From Saccharibacillus deserti (GTDB lineage Bacteria; Bacillota; Bacilli; Paenibacillales; Paenibacillaceae), in assembly GCF_013618475.1 (NCBI RefSeq), contig NZ_JABJVN010000005.1:251203-315202 (forward strand): a DNA stretch of 64,000 nucleotides. The letters run 5' to 3'. Of the stretch, positions 54,032 through 63,837 are shown piece after piece. Position numbers and translations under genes: made by a program. Every line of letters begins with the position of its first letter. Position 1 is the stretch's first letter. The notes under the pieces are model-generated. The model did no database searches, was not told the origin of the DNA, and saw only the letters and a list, made by a program, of their open reading frames with translations.

Positions 54032-54619
54032 ATGGCGCAGCGATTAGCTACGGAATTCGTAAAAGCCCGTTTACTGCTGCCGGAAAGCCAGATGTCGAAC
54101 TTTATCCTTCACCTTCAAGATCCGCGTGTCCGATACCGGGTCAGGGTGCTCGACGGGGGAAGCCGGGAGATTCTTCTCGAAGACGAAAGCGGAGAAGAAG
54201 TCAGCCTTCCATTCGACCGTCATCGAAACTTGTTTGTGTGCGAACTTTCTTTTCGACTCGTCAATCCGCGCCTAACCCATCTTATTCGCAGATTGTTTGT
54301 CGCATTCAAGGGGGATGGGATGATCCGCCGGATCTATCCGGACTTCGTTATGATTGATTTTTATGCGGACGGGCTGGTGCGCCGAATCATCGAGCTGACC
54401 GGCAGTGCCAGCCGTCTGGTGTTTGAACATCGCGATCAGCTGCCGGAGCTTGAATATCTCTTTGCTTCAACCGATATTGAACAAGAGATCGAACGAATCC
54501 GGGCCCGGGCGGATCGGCTGCTCGACAAGAGAAGGATTGCGACAGACATTGCGGAAATCGCCTGGATCGACGGGGAGCTGCATAAAGCCGCCCGGCGATT
54601 ATTTCAGTTGGAAGCTTAA
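54032..54619 (+). CDS. Conserved hypothetical protein upstream of hemA
   Basis: 195 residues with a good site (GAGGAGATCC) before the ATG. A beta-rich N-terminal half (YRVRVLDGGSREILLEDESGEEVSLPF, LFVCELSFRLVNPRLTHLIRRLFVAFKGDGMIRRIYPDFVMIDFYADGLVRRIIEL) is followed by a helical C-terminus. No signal peptide, membrane helix or known catalytic motif. A TATAAT at about 53983 gives it its own promoter. Its place between engB and the hem operon is the only functional clue and I do not assign a role. Codon use is like its neighbours. Confidence 0.7.
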   Translation: MAQRLATEFVKARLLLPESQMSNFILHLQDPRVRYRVRVLDGGSREILLEDESGEEVSLPFDRHRNLFVCELSFRLVNPRLTHLIRRLFVAFKGDGMIRRIYPDFVMIDFYADGLVRRIIELTGSASRLVFEHRDQLPELEYLFASTDIEQEIERIRARADRLLDKRRIATDIAEIAWIDGELHKAARRLFQLEA

Positions 54620-54627
54620 ACAGCCGC

Positions 54628-54737
54628 CTATCCCCTTGTCAACTCTTGATCCAAGGTTTACGTTCCCTTCAAATGCACACGCTTCAGGTGCGTTTGAAGG
54701 GGGCGTAATCTTACCTTTATCGTTGACAAGGGATTAG
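54628..54737. repeat. Palindromic repeat element, copy 2
   Basis: CTATCCCCTTGTCAAC and GTTGACAAGGGATTAG are terminal inverted repeats (14 of 16 pair). Inside, CCCTTCAA-AT-GCAC pairs with GTGC-GT-TTGAAGGG around the loop ACGCTTCAG; AAGGTTTACG and CGTAATCTTACCTT form the outer arms. Same design as copy 1 at 9285-9416, including the CGCTTCAGGT loop. Located between the hypothetical gene and the hemA promoter. Confidence 0.75.
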
Positions 54738-54794
54738 CTTCGCTAAACATTCATAAACATTTCATTTAATTTGTCCTAATAAACAAAAACGTTG

Positions 54795-54803
54795 TGATAT
54801 ACT
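54795..54803 (+). promoter_or_regulatory. hemA promoter (extended -10)
   Basis: TGATATACT extended -10; a -35 is not clear (TTGTCC is 21 bases before TATACT). Confidence 0.6.
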
Positions 54804-54866
54804 TTATATAGTTTGTTTCGTACGGATTTATTGGCACCAATTCTTAGACCAGGCGGTGAACTTGTT

Positions 54867-56222
54867 ATGCACATTATGGTAGTCGGATTGAATTACCGTA
54901 CGGCTCCAGTCGACATCAGAGAACGGTTCGCGATTGCGGAACAAGACCTTCCGGAGGCGCTCGATCGACTGAAAGAAACCAAAAGCGTTCTGGAAGGCGT
55001 AATCGTAGGCACCTGCAACCGCACCGAATTGTACGTCGTGGTGGACCGGCTGCATATGTGCGCTTTTTATATTCATAATTTTATGGAGCAGTGGTTCGGG
55101 ATTCCCAAAGCCGAATTCACCCAGCACCTTTATATGTACGAAGACGAACGGGCCGTCGAACATTTGATGAACGTGGTCTGCGGGCTCGATTCGATGGTAC
55201 TCGGCGAGACGCAGATTCTGGGTCAGGTCAAACAGGCATTTCTGATGGCACAGACGGAAAAAGCGACCGGAACCTGGTTTAACATGCTGTTCAAACAGGC
55301 GGTTACCCTTGGCAAACGCGCCCATTCCGAAACGTCGATCGGCGAAAACGCAGTCTCGGTCAGCTATGCGGCGATCGAACTCGGCAAACGCATTTTCGGG
55401 ATGTTTACCGACAAAAAAGTGCTGATTCTCGGTGCGGGAAAAATGAGCGAGCTGACCGTAAAACATTTGTATGCGAGCGGCGCAGCCCAGGTCATCGTAG
55501 CCAACCGCACACTGGAAAAAGCGCGCGAGCTGGCCGGCAAGTTTAACGGCGTGCCCTGCACGCTGAACGAAGGCGTCGCCATGCTTGGCGAAGTCGACAT
55601 CGTGATCAGTTCGACCGGCTCTTCGGATTATGTGCTGACCCGTGAGCAAGTCAAGGAACTCTCGGCATCGCGCCGTTCGCGGCCGCTGTTCATGATCGAC
55701 ATCGCGGTACCGCGCAACATCGATCCGGCGATCGCCGAACTGCCGGGCGTGTTCCTGTACGATATTGACGACCTCGAAGGCATCGTGGAGAGCAATATGG
55801 AACTTCGCCGCGCGGAAGCCGTCAAGATCCAGCGGATGATCGAGCAGGAATCGGACAATTTCTACGGCTGGTTGAAGACGCTGGGCGTTCGTCCCGTCAT
55901 TCGCGCCCTGCAGGACAAAGCGGCCGATATTCATCAAGAGACGCTCGAAAGTTTGTTCAACAAACTGCCGGAACTGGACGAGCGCCAGCGCAAAGTGATT
56001 GGCCGACTGATGAAAAGCGTAGCCAACCAGATGATGCACGATCCGATCAATCGGGTCAAAGAGATGGCGGCGGACAAAAACGGCGCCGAAGCGGTCGACA
56101 TGTTCACGAAAATTTTTGCTTTGGAGTCGAGACTTGAAGAGGCCGAACCGGCCGTTGAACGACAATCGGTTAAATCGACTGCGGACAGTTCGGCTTTTAC
56201 CTTGCGTCCGGCAGTCTTCTAG
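54867..56222 (+). CDS. hemA: Glutamyl-tRNA reductase
   Basis: 451 residues from the ATG at 54867; the frame opens at 54813, but MHIMVVGLNYRTAPVDIRE is the typical start. It reduces glutamyl-tRNA(Glu) with NADPH to glutamate-1-semialdehyde, the first committed step of C5 tetrapyrrole synthesis. Catalytic Cys in VIVGTCNRTELYVV (near residue 50); CGLDSMVLGETQILGQV; NADPH domain VLILGAGKMSELTVKHL; then a helical dimerisation domain. First gene of the hem operon, followed after 13 bases by hemX. Confidence 0.97.
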   Translation: MHIMVVGLNYRTAPVDIRERFAIAEQDLPEALDRLKETKSVLEGVIVGTCNRTELYVVVDRLHMCAFYIHNFMEQWFGIPKAEFTQHLYMYEDERAVEHLMNVVCGLDSMVLGETQILGQVKQAFLMAQTEKATGTWFNMLFKQAVTLGKRAHSETSIGENAVSVSYAAIELGKRIFGMFTDKKVLILGAGKMSELTVKHLYASGAAQVIVANRTLEKARELAGKFNGVPCTLNEGVAMLGEVDIVISSTGSSDYVLTREQVKELSASRRSRPLFMIDIAVPRNIDPAIAELPGVFLYDIDDLEGIVESNMELRRAEAVKIQRMIEQESDNFYGWLKTLGVRPVIRALQDKAADIHQETLESLFNKLPELDERQRKVIGRLMKSVANQMMHDPINRVKEMAADKNGAEAVDMFTKIFALESRLEEAEPAVERQSVKSTADSSAFTLRPAVF

Positions 56223-56235
56223 GCAGGTGAACGGC

Positions 56236-57063
56236 ATGCTGCTGCTTGCGAGTTTGATCGAGCTTATGATTTACATCTATGCCCTGAGCCTTCTGTTCTA
56301 TTTCTCCGATTGCGTAAGCCGCAGCGTGAGATCGCGGCGGATCGGCGCAGGGCTTCTTGGCATTACGGCGCTGCTGCAGTTTGCTGTAATTGTCGTACGC
56401 ATCGTCATCGAAGGCCGGGTACCGTTGTTTTCCGTATACGATTTCTTGTTTTTGTTCATCTTTGTGCTGACTTTGACGGGTGTCGGATTAGCCTTGACCC
56501 AAAAAGCCGAATTTGTCGTGCTGCTGCTCGGCATCGTCGGATTTACGGCCAGCGTGCTGAACGAATTCTGGTTCCCGGTAGGCGAACATGCGGATCATAT
56601 CGGATACACCCAGCAGCTGCTGCTGATTCTGCATGTGGTGCTGGCGAATCTGAGCCTTGTAGCTCTGACGATCGCCGCCGTATTCGGCATCTTGTATCTG
56701 TTCTTGTACGCCATGCTCAAAAAAAAGAAATGGAACGATACGGTCCGCCGGCTGCCCAGTCTGGAGCAGACGGAACGCTGGGCGCATCTGTCGGTGCTGA
56801 CCGGTACGCCGCTCCTGATCGTCTCGCTGCTGGTCGCTTTTCTGCTGATTGTCGCCCAGAAGCGCTGGGAGATGCTGCTTGATGTCAAAGGCATTACGAC
56901 ATTTGCCGCTCTTGCGGTATACGGGCTCTACTTCCTGCTGAAGCGCACACGCAAATATTCCGGATTTTCGATCGCCAAGTGGACGCTGGTAGGCTACGCG
57001 CTGGTGATTATCAACCTGCTGAGCAACGCTTTTTCCGAGTATCACAAATGGAACGGGGGTTGA
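56236..57063 (+). CDS. hemX: HemX, CcsA-like membrane protein
   Basis: 275 residues from the ATG at 56236 (GGCAGGTGA upstream). Eight membrane helices, with the CcsA/ResC-like segments LLLILHVVLANLSLVALTIAAVFGILYL (conserved His) and FSEYHKWNGG at the end. In Bacillus, HemX lowers the cellular amount of HemA; the mechanism is unknown. Always placed after hemA, as here. Confidence 0.92.
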   Translation: MLLLASLIELMIYIYALSLLFYFSDCVSRSVRSRRIGAGLLGITALLQFAVIVVRIVIEGRVPLFSVYDFLFLFIFVLTLTGVGLALTQKAEFVVLLLGIVGFTASVLNEFWFPVGEHADHIGYTQQLLLILHVVLANLSLVALTIAAVFGILYLFLYAMLKKKKWNDTVRRLPSLEQTERWAHLSVLTGTPLLIVSLLVAFLLIVAQKRWEMLLDVKGITTFAALAVYGLYFLLKRTRKYSGFSIAKWTLVGYALVIINLLSNAFSEYHKWNGG

Positions 57064-57067
57064 TCGC

Positions 57068-57715
57068 ATGACGGAATATATGCCGATTATGCTCGACGTA
57101 AGCGGTATGGAGGTGCTGGTGATCGGCGGCGGGAAAATAGCGGGTCGGAAAGCGGGACAGCTGGCCGCGGCCGGCGCCGTGATTACCGTAGTCAGTCCCG
57201 AAGCGGGTGAAGAGATTCGAAAGCTCGAGAAGGCGGGTAAGCTGCGCTGGGTCGTACGGGAAGCTTCCGAAGAAGATCCCGAGGGGTTCCGTCTGGTTTA
57301 TGCGGCCAGCGGCGACGAAGCGCTGAACGAACGGCTGGCCGAAGCGGCGCGCCGCTTCGGGGCGTTCGTCAATGTATCCAGCCGTGCGGAATCGGGCGAC
57401 TTTATTCATCCGGCGGTTATGCGCCGGGGCAGGCTCGTGGTAGCGGCGTCGACGTCCGGTGCCGGCCCGGCCGCGGCGTCCGCGCTGATTCGGGAACTCG
57501 ACGAACGTTTCGGCGATGAATACGAAACGTATGCCGAGTTTCTTTTTTTTATGCGCAGACAGGTCAGAGAGCTTGTGGACGATCCCGAAATCCGGCATCG
57601 GCTGATGCGAAAACTGTCGGAAAAGGATATACTGGACCAGATCAGAAAAGAGACATTCGTGCCGTGGAGCGAAGCCGCAGCCGCCGCATGGATAGCGAAA
57701 GAGCGGGAGGAATAA
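57068..57715 (+). CDS. Precorrin-2 dehydrogenase / sirohydrochlorin ferrochelatase-type protein
   Basis: 215 residues. N-terminal NAD-binding fold [39 protein letters not shown], then [44 protein letters not shown], typical for the CysG N-terminal/Met8p/SirC family. It oxidises precorrin-2 to sirohydrochlorin, and in some members inserts Fe2+, leading to siroheme. Placed between hemX and hemC as in Paenibacillus hem operons; its substrate is made by the CobA half of the fusion gene at 58658. Confidence 0.92.
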   Translation: MTEYMPIMLDVSGMEVLVIGGGKIAGRKAGQLAAAGAVITVVSPEAGEEIRKLEKAGKLRWVVREASEEDPEGFRLVYAASGDEALNERLAEAARRFGAFVNVSSRAESGDFIHPAVMRRGRLVVAASTSGAGPAAASALIRELDERFGDEYETYAEFLFFMRRQVRELVDDPEIRHRLMRKLSEKDILDQIRKETFVPWSEAAAAAWIAKEREE

Positions 57716-57720
57716 AGCAA

Positions 57721-58653
57721 ATGCGTACAATCGTAGTGGGAACGAGACAAAGCACGCTGGCGCTGACGCAGACGAACCAGGTGATCGGGGAATTGGAACG
57801 CCTGGCCGGCGATCTGGGCCTCGCCGTCGGTTTTGAAGTGAAAAAAATCATTACCAAAGGCGACCGGATCCTGGATGTGACCCTGTCGAAAGTCGGTGGC
57901 AAAGGATTGTTTGTCAAAGAAATCGAACAGGCGCTGCTTGACGGTGAAATCGATATGGCCGTACATAGCATGAAGGATATGCCTGCCGTGCTGCCGGAGG
58001 GGCTGATCAACGGAGCGGTGCCTCTGCGCCAGGATGCCCGGGACTGTCTGATCTCCCGGGAAGGAGTCGATCTCGACGGCCTGCCTCACGGGGCCAAAGT
58101 GGGGACGAGCAGTTTGCGGCGTTCCAGCCAACTGCTGGCCTACCGGCCGGACCTGAAGCTGGAATGGATTCGCGGCAATATCGATTCGCGTCTGCGCAAG
58201 CTGGAGAGCGAAGGATTCGATGCGATTCTGCTGGCGGCAGCCGGTCTTAAGCGTATGGGGTGGGAAGACCGCATTACCTCCTATATTCCTGTCGAGATCT
58301 GTCTGCCGGCCGTCGGCCAGGGTGCGCTTGGCATTGAATGCCGGGAGAACGACGCGGAATTGCGGGAACTATTGGCGCGTTACCAAGATGCCGATACGGC
58401 GCTTACGGTATCGGCCGAGCGTTCGCTGCTGCTGTCGCTGAACGGCGGCTGCCAGGTTCCGATCGGCGCGTATGCGGTGTTGGGCGAAGACGGCGCTACG
58501 GTGAATCTCACGGGTCTTGTCGGCCGGCCCGACGGCAGCGTCCTGCTGAAAGAGTCCGCGTCCGGAACCGATCCGGAAGCATTGGGACGCGAAGTGGCCC
58601 GGATGCTGGCGGATAAAGGCGCGGACGGGATTCTTGAACAGGCGAGGGGTTGA
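57721..58653 (+). CDS. hemC: Hydroxymethylbilane synthase (porphobilinogen deaminase)
   Basis: 310 residues from the ATG at 57721. It joins four porphobilinogens into hydroxymethylbilane. [76 protein letters not shown] and the dipyrromethane-cofactor cysteine in [14 protein letters not shown] (near residue 243) are all present. It begins six bases after the preceding gene; the ribosome site is within that gene (GCGGGAGGAATAAAGC). Confidence 0.97.
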   Translation: MRTIVVGTRQSTLALTQTNQVIGELERLAGDLGLAVGFEVKKIITKGDRILDVTLSKVGGKGLFVKEIEQALLDGEIDMAVHSMKDMPAVLPEGLINGAVPLRQDARDCLISREGVDLDGLPHGAKVGTSSLRRSSQLLAYRPDLKLEWIRGNIDSRLRKLESEGFDAILLAAAGLKRMGWEDRITSYIPVEICLPAVGQGALGIECRENDAELRELLARYQDADTALTVSAERSLLLSLNGGCQVPIGAYAVLGEDGATVNLTGLVGRPDGSVLLKESASGTDPEALGREVARMLADKGADGILEQARG

Positions 58654-58657
58654 GCGG

Positions 58658-60214
58658 ATGAGCAAGGGAAAAGTATATCTGGTCGGTGCAGGCCCGGGCG
58701 ATGCCAAACTGATTACGATCAAAGGGCTGGAATGTATCAAAAAAGCCGATGCGGTCGTGTACGACCGGTTGGCCAGTCCTAGGTTGCTGCGTCAGATGAA
58801 ACCGGGAGCCCGGAAGATCTATGTCGGCAAACGGACGGAACGCCATACGATGAAGCAGGAAGATATCAACAAGCTGCTGGTCGATCTGGCGCTTGAAGGC
58901 CTGGTCGTCGTGCGTCTCAAAGGCGGCGATCCGACCGTGTTCGGCCGCGTGGGCGAAGAAGCGGAAGAACTGCGCAAGCACGATATCGTCTACGAGATCG
59001 TACCGGGGATTACGTCTTCGATCGCTGTTCCCGCTTATGCCGGCATTCCGGTTACACACCGGAATCTGGCTTCCTCGTTCTCGGTCATCACGGGACACGA
59101 GAATCCCGAGAAACTCGACAAGATGATCAAATGGGACAAGGTAACGAACGCGACCGGCACGCTGGTGTTCATGATGGGCGTGGCCCAGATCGGACATATT
59201 ACGGCGCAGCTGCTGAAACACGGCCGCCCGGCTTCTACGCCGGTCGCCTTGGTCCGCTGGGGATCCCGCGCCGAACAGGAGACGCTTGTCGGCACGCTGG
59301 CGGATATTGCGGAGAAGGTAGCCGAACGCGAATTCAGGCCTCCTGCGGTTATCGTAGTAGGCGATGTTGTCGGACAGCGGGACCGTCTCCAATGGGCGGA
59401 ACAGATGCCTCTGTTCGGACGCCGCATCCTCGTCACCCGATCGCGCAGCCAGGCCAGCGAACTGGTCGACCGGATCGAAGAACTTGGCGGAGAGCCGTAT
59501 GAATTCCCCGTGATCGAGACCGTCATGCCCGAAGGAGAAGACAAACTTGCGGCGATTCGCGAAGCGTTTGCGGCGGCAGAGAGTTACGATTGGATCTTTT
59601 TTACCAGCGTAAACGGCGTGGAGTATTTCTTCGAACATTTGGACAGAGAGGACCTGGATGTCCGGGCATTCCACCGGGCCAAGATTGCGGCGGTGGGACC
59701 GGCCACGATCGAAGCGCTTCGCAGCCGCGGTATTCGCTGCGAAGCTCCGCCGGAGACGTTCGACGCCGAAGGCATGATTGCCTCTTACGGAGAGCGGATG
59801 CTGCCGGGGCAGTGCGTGCTGCTGCCTCGGGGCGATCTGGCCCGTACCTGGATGTCCGAGACGCTGCGCGCATGCGGACTTAAAGTGACGGAACTTGATA
59901 CGTACGAGACCGTGCTGACGGGAGAAGACGACGAAGAACTGCTGGATCTGCTGCAGGAAGACAAAGTTCACGCGGTGACGTTCACCAGTTCGTCGACTGT
60001 CCGCAATCTGATTGCGGTACTAAAACGGATGGGGGAAGCGGACCCGGCGGCTCTCCTGAATCGCTCCACGATCGCCTGTATCGGTCCGCAAACGGCCAAA
60101 ACGGCCAAGGAATCCGGATTGAACGTCGATCTGCTGGCGGAAGAAGCCACCATCGAAGGACTGTTGACCGCGCTTTGCGTCTGGAAAGCAAGCACGAACA
60201 AAATGGATTTGTGA
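58658..60214 (+). CDS. cobA: Fused uroporphyrinogen-III C-methyltransferase (CobA) and uroporphyrinogen-III synthase (HemD)
   Basis: 518 residues from the ATG at 58658. Residues 1-250 are SUMT: VYLVGAGPGDAKLITIKGLE, VVVRLKGGDPTVFGRVGEEAEEL, VPGITSSIAVPAYAGIPVTHR and GTLVFMMG; this half methylates uroporphyrinogen III at C-2 and C-7 with SAM. From about 265 the HemD domain follows: GRRILVTRSRSQASELVDRIEELGG, WIFFTSVNGVEYFF, IAAVGPATIEALRSRGI, VHAVTFTSSSTVRNL, CIGPQTAKTAKESG; this half closes hydroxymethylbilane to uroporphyrinogen III. Such fusions are known in Paenibacillus and clostridia. Product and next substrate are handed on within one chain. Confidence 0.95.
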   Translation: MSKGKVYLVGAGPGDAKLITIKGLECIKKADAVVYDRLASPRLLRQMKPGARKIYVGKRTERHTMKQEDINKLLVDLALEGLVVVRLKGGDPTVFGRVGEEAEELRKHDIVYEIVPGITSSIAVPAYAGIPVTHRNLASSFSVITGHENPEKLDKMIKWDKVTNATGTLVFMMGVAQIGHITAQLLKHGRPASTPVALVRWGSRAEQETLVGTLADIAEKVAEREFRPPAVIVVGDVVGQRDRLQWAEQMPLFGRRILVTRSRSQASELVDRIEELGGEPYEFPVIETVMPEGEDKLAAIREAFAAAESYDWIFFTSVNGVEYFFEHLDREDLDVRAFHRAKIAAVGPATIEALRSRGIRCEAPPETFDAEGMIASYGERMLPGQCVLLPRGDLARTWMSETLRACGLKVTELDTYETVLTGEDDEELLDLLQEDKVHAVTFTSSSTVRNLIAVLKRMGEADPAALLNRSTIACIGPQTAKTAKESGLNVDLLAEEATIEGLLTALCVWKASTNKMDL

Positions 60215-60394
60215 AGCGGGTAACGAAGGCCGGATTCCTCTGGGGGAGATCCGGCCGGTTTGCTGCGGGAATAATTCTGCCTGGAACGGTTAAATAAGAA
60301 ACAAGGTCGGAATCAGGCGAAGCCGGATCGAAGCGGCACTCGGCCGCGATCGGCGGATTCTTCGCTCAATTTATAAATAAAGGAGTTTTTTATC

Positions 60395-61402
60395 ATGGCA
60401 TTTCCTACAGTCAGACATCGCCGTCTGCGCCGCACCGCGGCACTTCGCAGCATGGTGCGCGAAACGGCGATCAGCGCGGACGACTTTATCATGCCGATCT
60501 TCGTCACTTACGGCGAAGGCGTAAAAAAAGAAATCGGATCGATGCCGGGAGTGTACCAATTCTCGCTCGATACGCTCCGCGGCGAAGTGGATGAAATTGC
60601 GGAACTGGGCATCAAAGCGGTCATCTTGTTCGGCATTCCCGAAACGAAAGACAGCCTGGGAACCGAAGCTTATGCGCGGGATGGAATCATCCAGCAGGCG
60701 ACGCGCAAAGTCAAAGAGTGGCATCCGGACCTGCTTGTCGTAGCCGATACGTGCTTGTGCGAGTTTACGGATCACGGTCACTGCGGAATGGTGCATACTT
60801 TCGAGCGGGACGGTCATATACACGGCGATGTGCTGAACGACGAGTCGCTCAAGCTGCTCGTGCAGACGGCCGTATCGCAGGCGGAAGCGGGAGCGGACAT
60901 CATCGCCCCTTCGAATATGATGGACGGTTACGTGCTGGCGATCCGTGCAGGATTGGACGAGGCGGGCTACGATCAAATTCCGATCATGGCCTATTCGGTC
61001 AAGTATGCGTCGGCTTTCTACGGGCCGTTTCGCGAAGCTGCCGAGTCCGCACCCCAGTTCGGGGACCGCAAAACGTATCAAATGGACCCGGCCAATGCTC
61101 TGGAAGCGATCCGCGAAGCGGAAAGCGATGTGCAGGAAGGCGCGGACATGCTGATGGTCAAACCGGCCTTGGCTTATATGGATATTATCCGTACCATCAA
61201 GAACGAATTCGATCTGCCGCTGGTCGCTTACAACGTCAGCGGCGAGTATTCGATGGTCAAAGCGGCTTCGGCCAACGGCTGGATTAGCGAAAAAGCGATC
61301 GTACTCGAGCTGCTGACCGGACTCAAACGCGCCGGCGCCGATATCATTATCACCTATCATTCCAAAGATGCGGCCCGCTGGCTGCGCGAAGCCCGGAACT
61401 GA
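60395..61402 (+). CDS. hemB: Delta-aminolevulinic acid dehydratase (porphobilinogen synthase)
   Basis: 335 residues. It condenses two ALA to porphobilinogen. Zinc-type active site [14 protein letters not shown] (three Cys), Schiff-base lysines in [15 protein letters not shown] and [14 protein letters not shown], and the N-terminal [18 protein letters not shown] arm. The ribosome site AAAGGAG is clear. A 180-base gap to the fusion gene holds a GC hairpin (GGCCGGAT...ATCCGGCC, about 60227-60262) with a weak T run, perhaps an attenuator. Confidence 0.97.
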   Translation: MAFPTVRHRRLRRTAALRSMVRETAISADDFIMPIFVTYGEGVKKEIGSMPGVYQFSLDTLRGEVDEIAELGIKAVILFGIPETKDSLGTEAYARDGIIQQATRKVKEWHPDLLVVADTCLCEFTDHGHCGMVHTFERDGHIHGDVLNDESLKLLVQTAVSQAEAGADIIAPSNMMDGYVLAIRAGLDEAGYDQIPIMAYSVKYASAFYGPFREAAESAPQFGDRKTYQMDPANALEAIREAESDVQEGADMLMVKPALAYMDIIRTIKNEFDLPLVAYNVSGEYSMVKAASANGWISEKAIVLELLTGLKRAGADIIITYHSKDAARWLREARN

Positions 61403-61516
61403 ATCGGGCAAAACGGCGTTCCAAGACCGATTCCCAACGGATCGGTTCAACGTCCGGCCTTTCGCCGCATTCCGGCGCGAAGCTGCCGGACGATCCATTT
61501 TCCGAGGAGTGATTTC

Positions 61517-62818
61517 ATGAACGAATCCGTATCCAAACGCGTCGACACCCGTTCAAGTGCCGCTTTTGAAGAGGCCAAAAAGTATATTCCCGGCGGCGTC
61601 AACAGTCCGGTCCGGGCATTCAAATCGGTCGGCCTGACACCGGTTTATATCGAGCGCGGAGAAGGCTGCCGGGTCTATGATATCGACGGCAATACCTTTA
61701 TCGATTATGTCGGTTCCTGGGGACCGCTGATTATGGGGCATGCGCATCCCGAGGTTGTACGCGCCCTGCAGGAAACGGCTGCCAAAGGCACAAGCTTCGG
61801 CGCCCCGACGCTGCTCGAAACCGAAATGGCCAAGCTCGTCGCCGAACGGGTCCCGTCGGTCGATATTGTGCGCATGGTCAACTCGGGCACCGAAGCCACG
61901 ATGAGCGCGATCCGCCTTGCGCGGGGAGTGACCAAGCGGGACAAGATTCTGAAGTTCGAAGGTTCCTATCACGGCCACGGCGACAGTCTGCTGATCAAAG
62001 CGGGTTCCGGAGTCGCCACATTGGGGCTGCCGGACAGTCCGGGCGTACCGGAATCCGTAGCTTCGAATACGATTACGGTGCCTTACAACGACCTGGATTC
62101 GTTCCGGGTGGCTTTTGACAAGTTCGGCGAACAGATCGCCTGCGTCATCGTTGAACCGGTTGCCGGGAATATGGGCGTCGTTCCTCCAAAAGCGGGCTTC
62201 CTGGAAGGGCTGCGCGAAGTGACGGAGCGTTACGGCAGTCTGCTGATTTTTGACGAAGTGATGACCGGCTTCCGCGTCGGCCTGAATTCGGCGCAGGGGC
62301 GCTTCGGCGTCACGCCCGATCTGACCTGCTTCGGCAAAGTGATCGGCGGCGGCCTGCCGGTCGGCGCTTACGGCGGCAAGCGGGAGATCATGGAGCAGAT
62401 CGCTCCGAGCGGTCCGATCTACCAGGCGGGTACGCTCAGCGGTAATCCGCTGGCGATGGCCGCAGGGTATACGACGCTGAACCTGCTGACGCCGGCCGTT
62501 TACGAACGCCTCGAAGAAGCGGGGGCGCGTCTGCAGGCGGGCTTCGAGAATAACGCTCGGGAAGCGGGCATCCCCGTGACGATCAACCGGGTCGGTTCGA
62601 TGGTCTGCCCGTTCTTTAACGAAGGTCCCGTCGTCGATTACGACACGGCCAAAGCCAGCGATCTGGACCTGTTCCGCCGTTATTTCGCCGCCATGATCGA
62701 CCGCGGTGTCAGCGTGGCGCCTTCGCAGTTTGAAGGCATGTTCGTATCGGGCGTGCACAGCGACGCCGATATCGATGCCACGATCGACGCGCACCGCAGC
62801 GCGCTGCGTTCGCTCTGA
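61517..62818 (+). CDS. hemL: Glutamate-1-semialdehyde 2,1-aminomutase
   Basis: 433 residues. PLP-dependent class III aminotransferase that converts GSA, the HemA product, to [65 protein letters not shown] (cofactor Asp) and [18 protein letters not shown] (PLP Lys) are all seen. The ATG follows GAGGAGTG. The stop overlaps the start of the next gene. Confidence 0.97.
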   Translation: MNESVSKRVDTRSSAAFEEAKKYIPGGVNSPVRAFKSVGLTPVYIERGEGCRVYDIDGNTFIDYVGSWGPLIMGHAHPEVVRALQETAAKGTSFGAPTLLETEMAKLVAERVPSVDIVRMVNSGTEATMSAIRLARGVTKRDKILKFEGSYHGHGDSLLIKAGSGVATLGLPDSPGVPESVASNTITVPYNDLDSFRVAFDKFGEQIACVIVEPVAGNMGVVPPKAGFLEGLREVTERYGSLLIFDEVMTGFRVGLNSAQGRFGVTPDLTCFGKVIGGGLPVGAYGGKREIMEQIAPSGPIYQAGTLSGNPLAMAAGYTTLNLLTPAVYERLEEAGARLQAGFENNAREAGIPVTINRVGSMVCPFFNEGPVVDYDTAKASDLDLFRRYFAAMIDRGVSVAPSQFEGMFVSGVHSDADIDATIDAHRSALRSL

Positions 62819-63759
62819 TGGCGCGTTCCTGGACGCGCCGCGGCGAGTGGGTCGAGACGGCGCTGCCGGCCAAGACTCCCCGGAGCGAAGAAGATGAAGG
62901 AAGACGGGAAGCGGAAGACCTGGGCGCGGTAACGGCTGCCGGGCTGGAAATCTCCGCCGCCGCTGCGCTGGGCGTGCCGGAGAAGCTGGCCCGCCGGCTG
63001 CTGCACGCGGGCGAAATGCAGGTCCGGGGCGGCCGCGTGCGGCTGCGGCTGCGCCCGGACGAAGACCTTGGCTTCGATCCCGTCTGGACGGAAGACGGGA
63101 TCGAAGCGCTGTATGAGGACGACTTCTGCCTCGTCGTCCATAAGCCTGCCGGGATGCCGGTGCATCCCGACGGAGGCGCGAAGCGCCTGACGCTGGCGAA
63201 CGCCGTCGCCGCGCATTACCAAATGCACGGCGAAGCCTGCGCCGTGCATCATGTGCATCGGCTGGACGAGCATACGTCCGGGCCGGTGCTGTACGCCAAG
63301 GGCGAGCTCGCGCGGCAGGCGCTCGACGAGCAGATGCGCGGCAAAGAAATCGGCCGCGTCTATCTGGCGATCGTGCAGGGTAGGGTCGCGCCTTCCCTGC
63401 GGGTAATCGACGCGCCGATTGGCCGCGATCGCCATCATAACAGCCGCCGGCGGATTTCTCCCGGCGGACAGGACGCGCTCACTCGCGTCGAAGTCGTGGA
63501 GACGCTGGCCGGCGGCCGCGCCAGTCTGGTCCGGCTCGTATTGGAGACCGGCCGGACGCACCAGATTCGGGTGCATATGGCCCATGCCGGCCATCCGCTG
63601 ATCGGCGACACGCTGTATGGCGGCCCCGCCGATCGGCTGAACCGTCAGGCTCTGCACGGGGAAAAGTTGAAGTTCAGACATCCTTTTGGCGGCGAACAGA
63701 TCGAAATTTCCGCTCCGCTGCCGGGCGATATGGAAGATCTGCTCGATCGTCTGTCATGA
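62818..63759 (+). CDS. RluA-family pseudouridine synthase
   Basis: 313 residues; its ATG overlaps the hemL stop (TGATG). An S4-like N-terminal part (LGVPEKLARRLLHAGEMQVRGGRVRLRLRPDE) is preceded by about 45 low-complexity residues. Catalytic motif HHVHRLDEHTSGPVLYAKG (catalytic Asp in HRLD), then GRVYLAIVQG, LETGRTHQIRVHMAHAGHPLIGDTLYGG and the late FRHPFGGEQIEISAPLP. Isomerises uridines in rRNA or tRNA; the target among RluA/C/D types cannot be told. Coupled to hemL only by position. Confidence 0.93.
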   Translation: MARSWTRRGEWVETALPAKTPRSEEDEGRREAEDLGAVTAAGLEISAAAALGVPEKLARRLLHAGEMQVRGGRVRLRLRPDEDLGFDPVWTEDGIEALYEDDFCLVVHKPAGMPVHPDGGAKRLTLANAVAAHYQMHGEACAVHHVHRLDEHTSGPVLYAKGELARQALDEQMRGKEIGRVYLAIVQGRVAPSLRVIDAPIGRDRHHNSRRRISPGGQDALTRVEVVETLAGGRASLVRLVLETGRTHQIRVHMAHAGHPLIGDTLYGGPADRLNRQALHGEKLKFRHPFGGEQIEISAPLPGDMEDLLDRLS

Positions 63760-63783
63760 CGTGACAGCTTTCGCGAAGAATCA

Positions 63784-63812
63784 TTGACGAGCGGGGAAGC
63801 TCACGGTATGAT
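63784..63812 (+). promoter_or_regulatory. Promoter of the T-box transcript
   Basis: -35 TTGACG (63784-63789), 17-base spacer, -10 TATGAT (63807-63812). Confidence 0.85.
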
Positions 63813-63837
63813 AAAGGATATTCATGAACTTTTAAAT

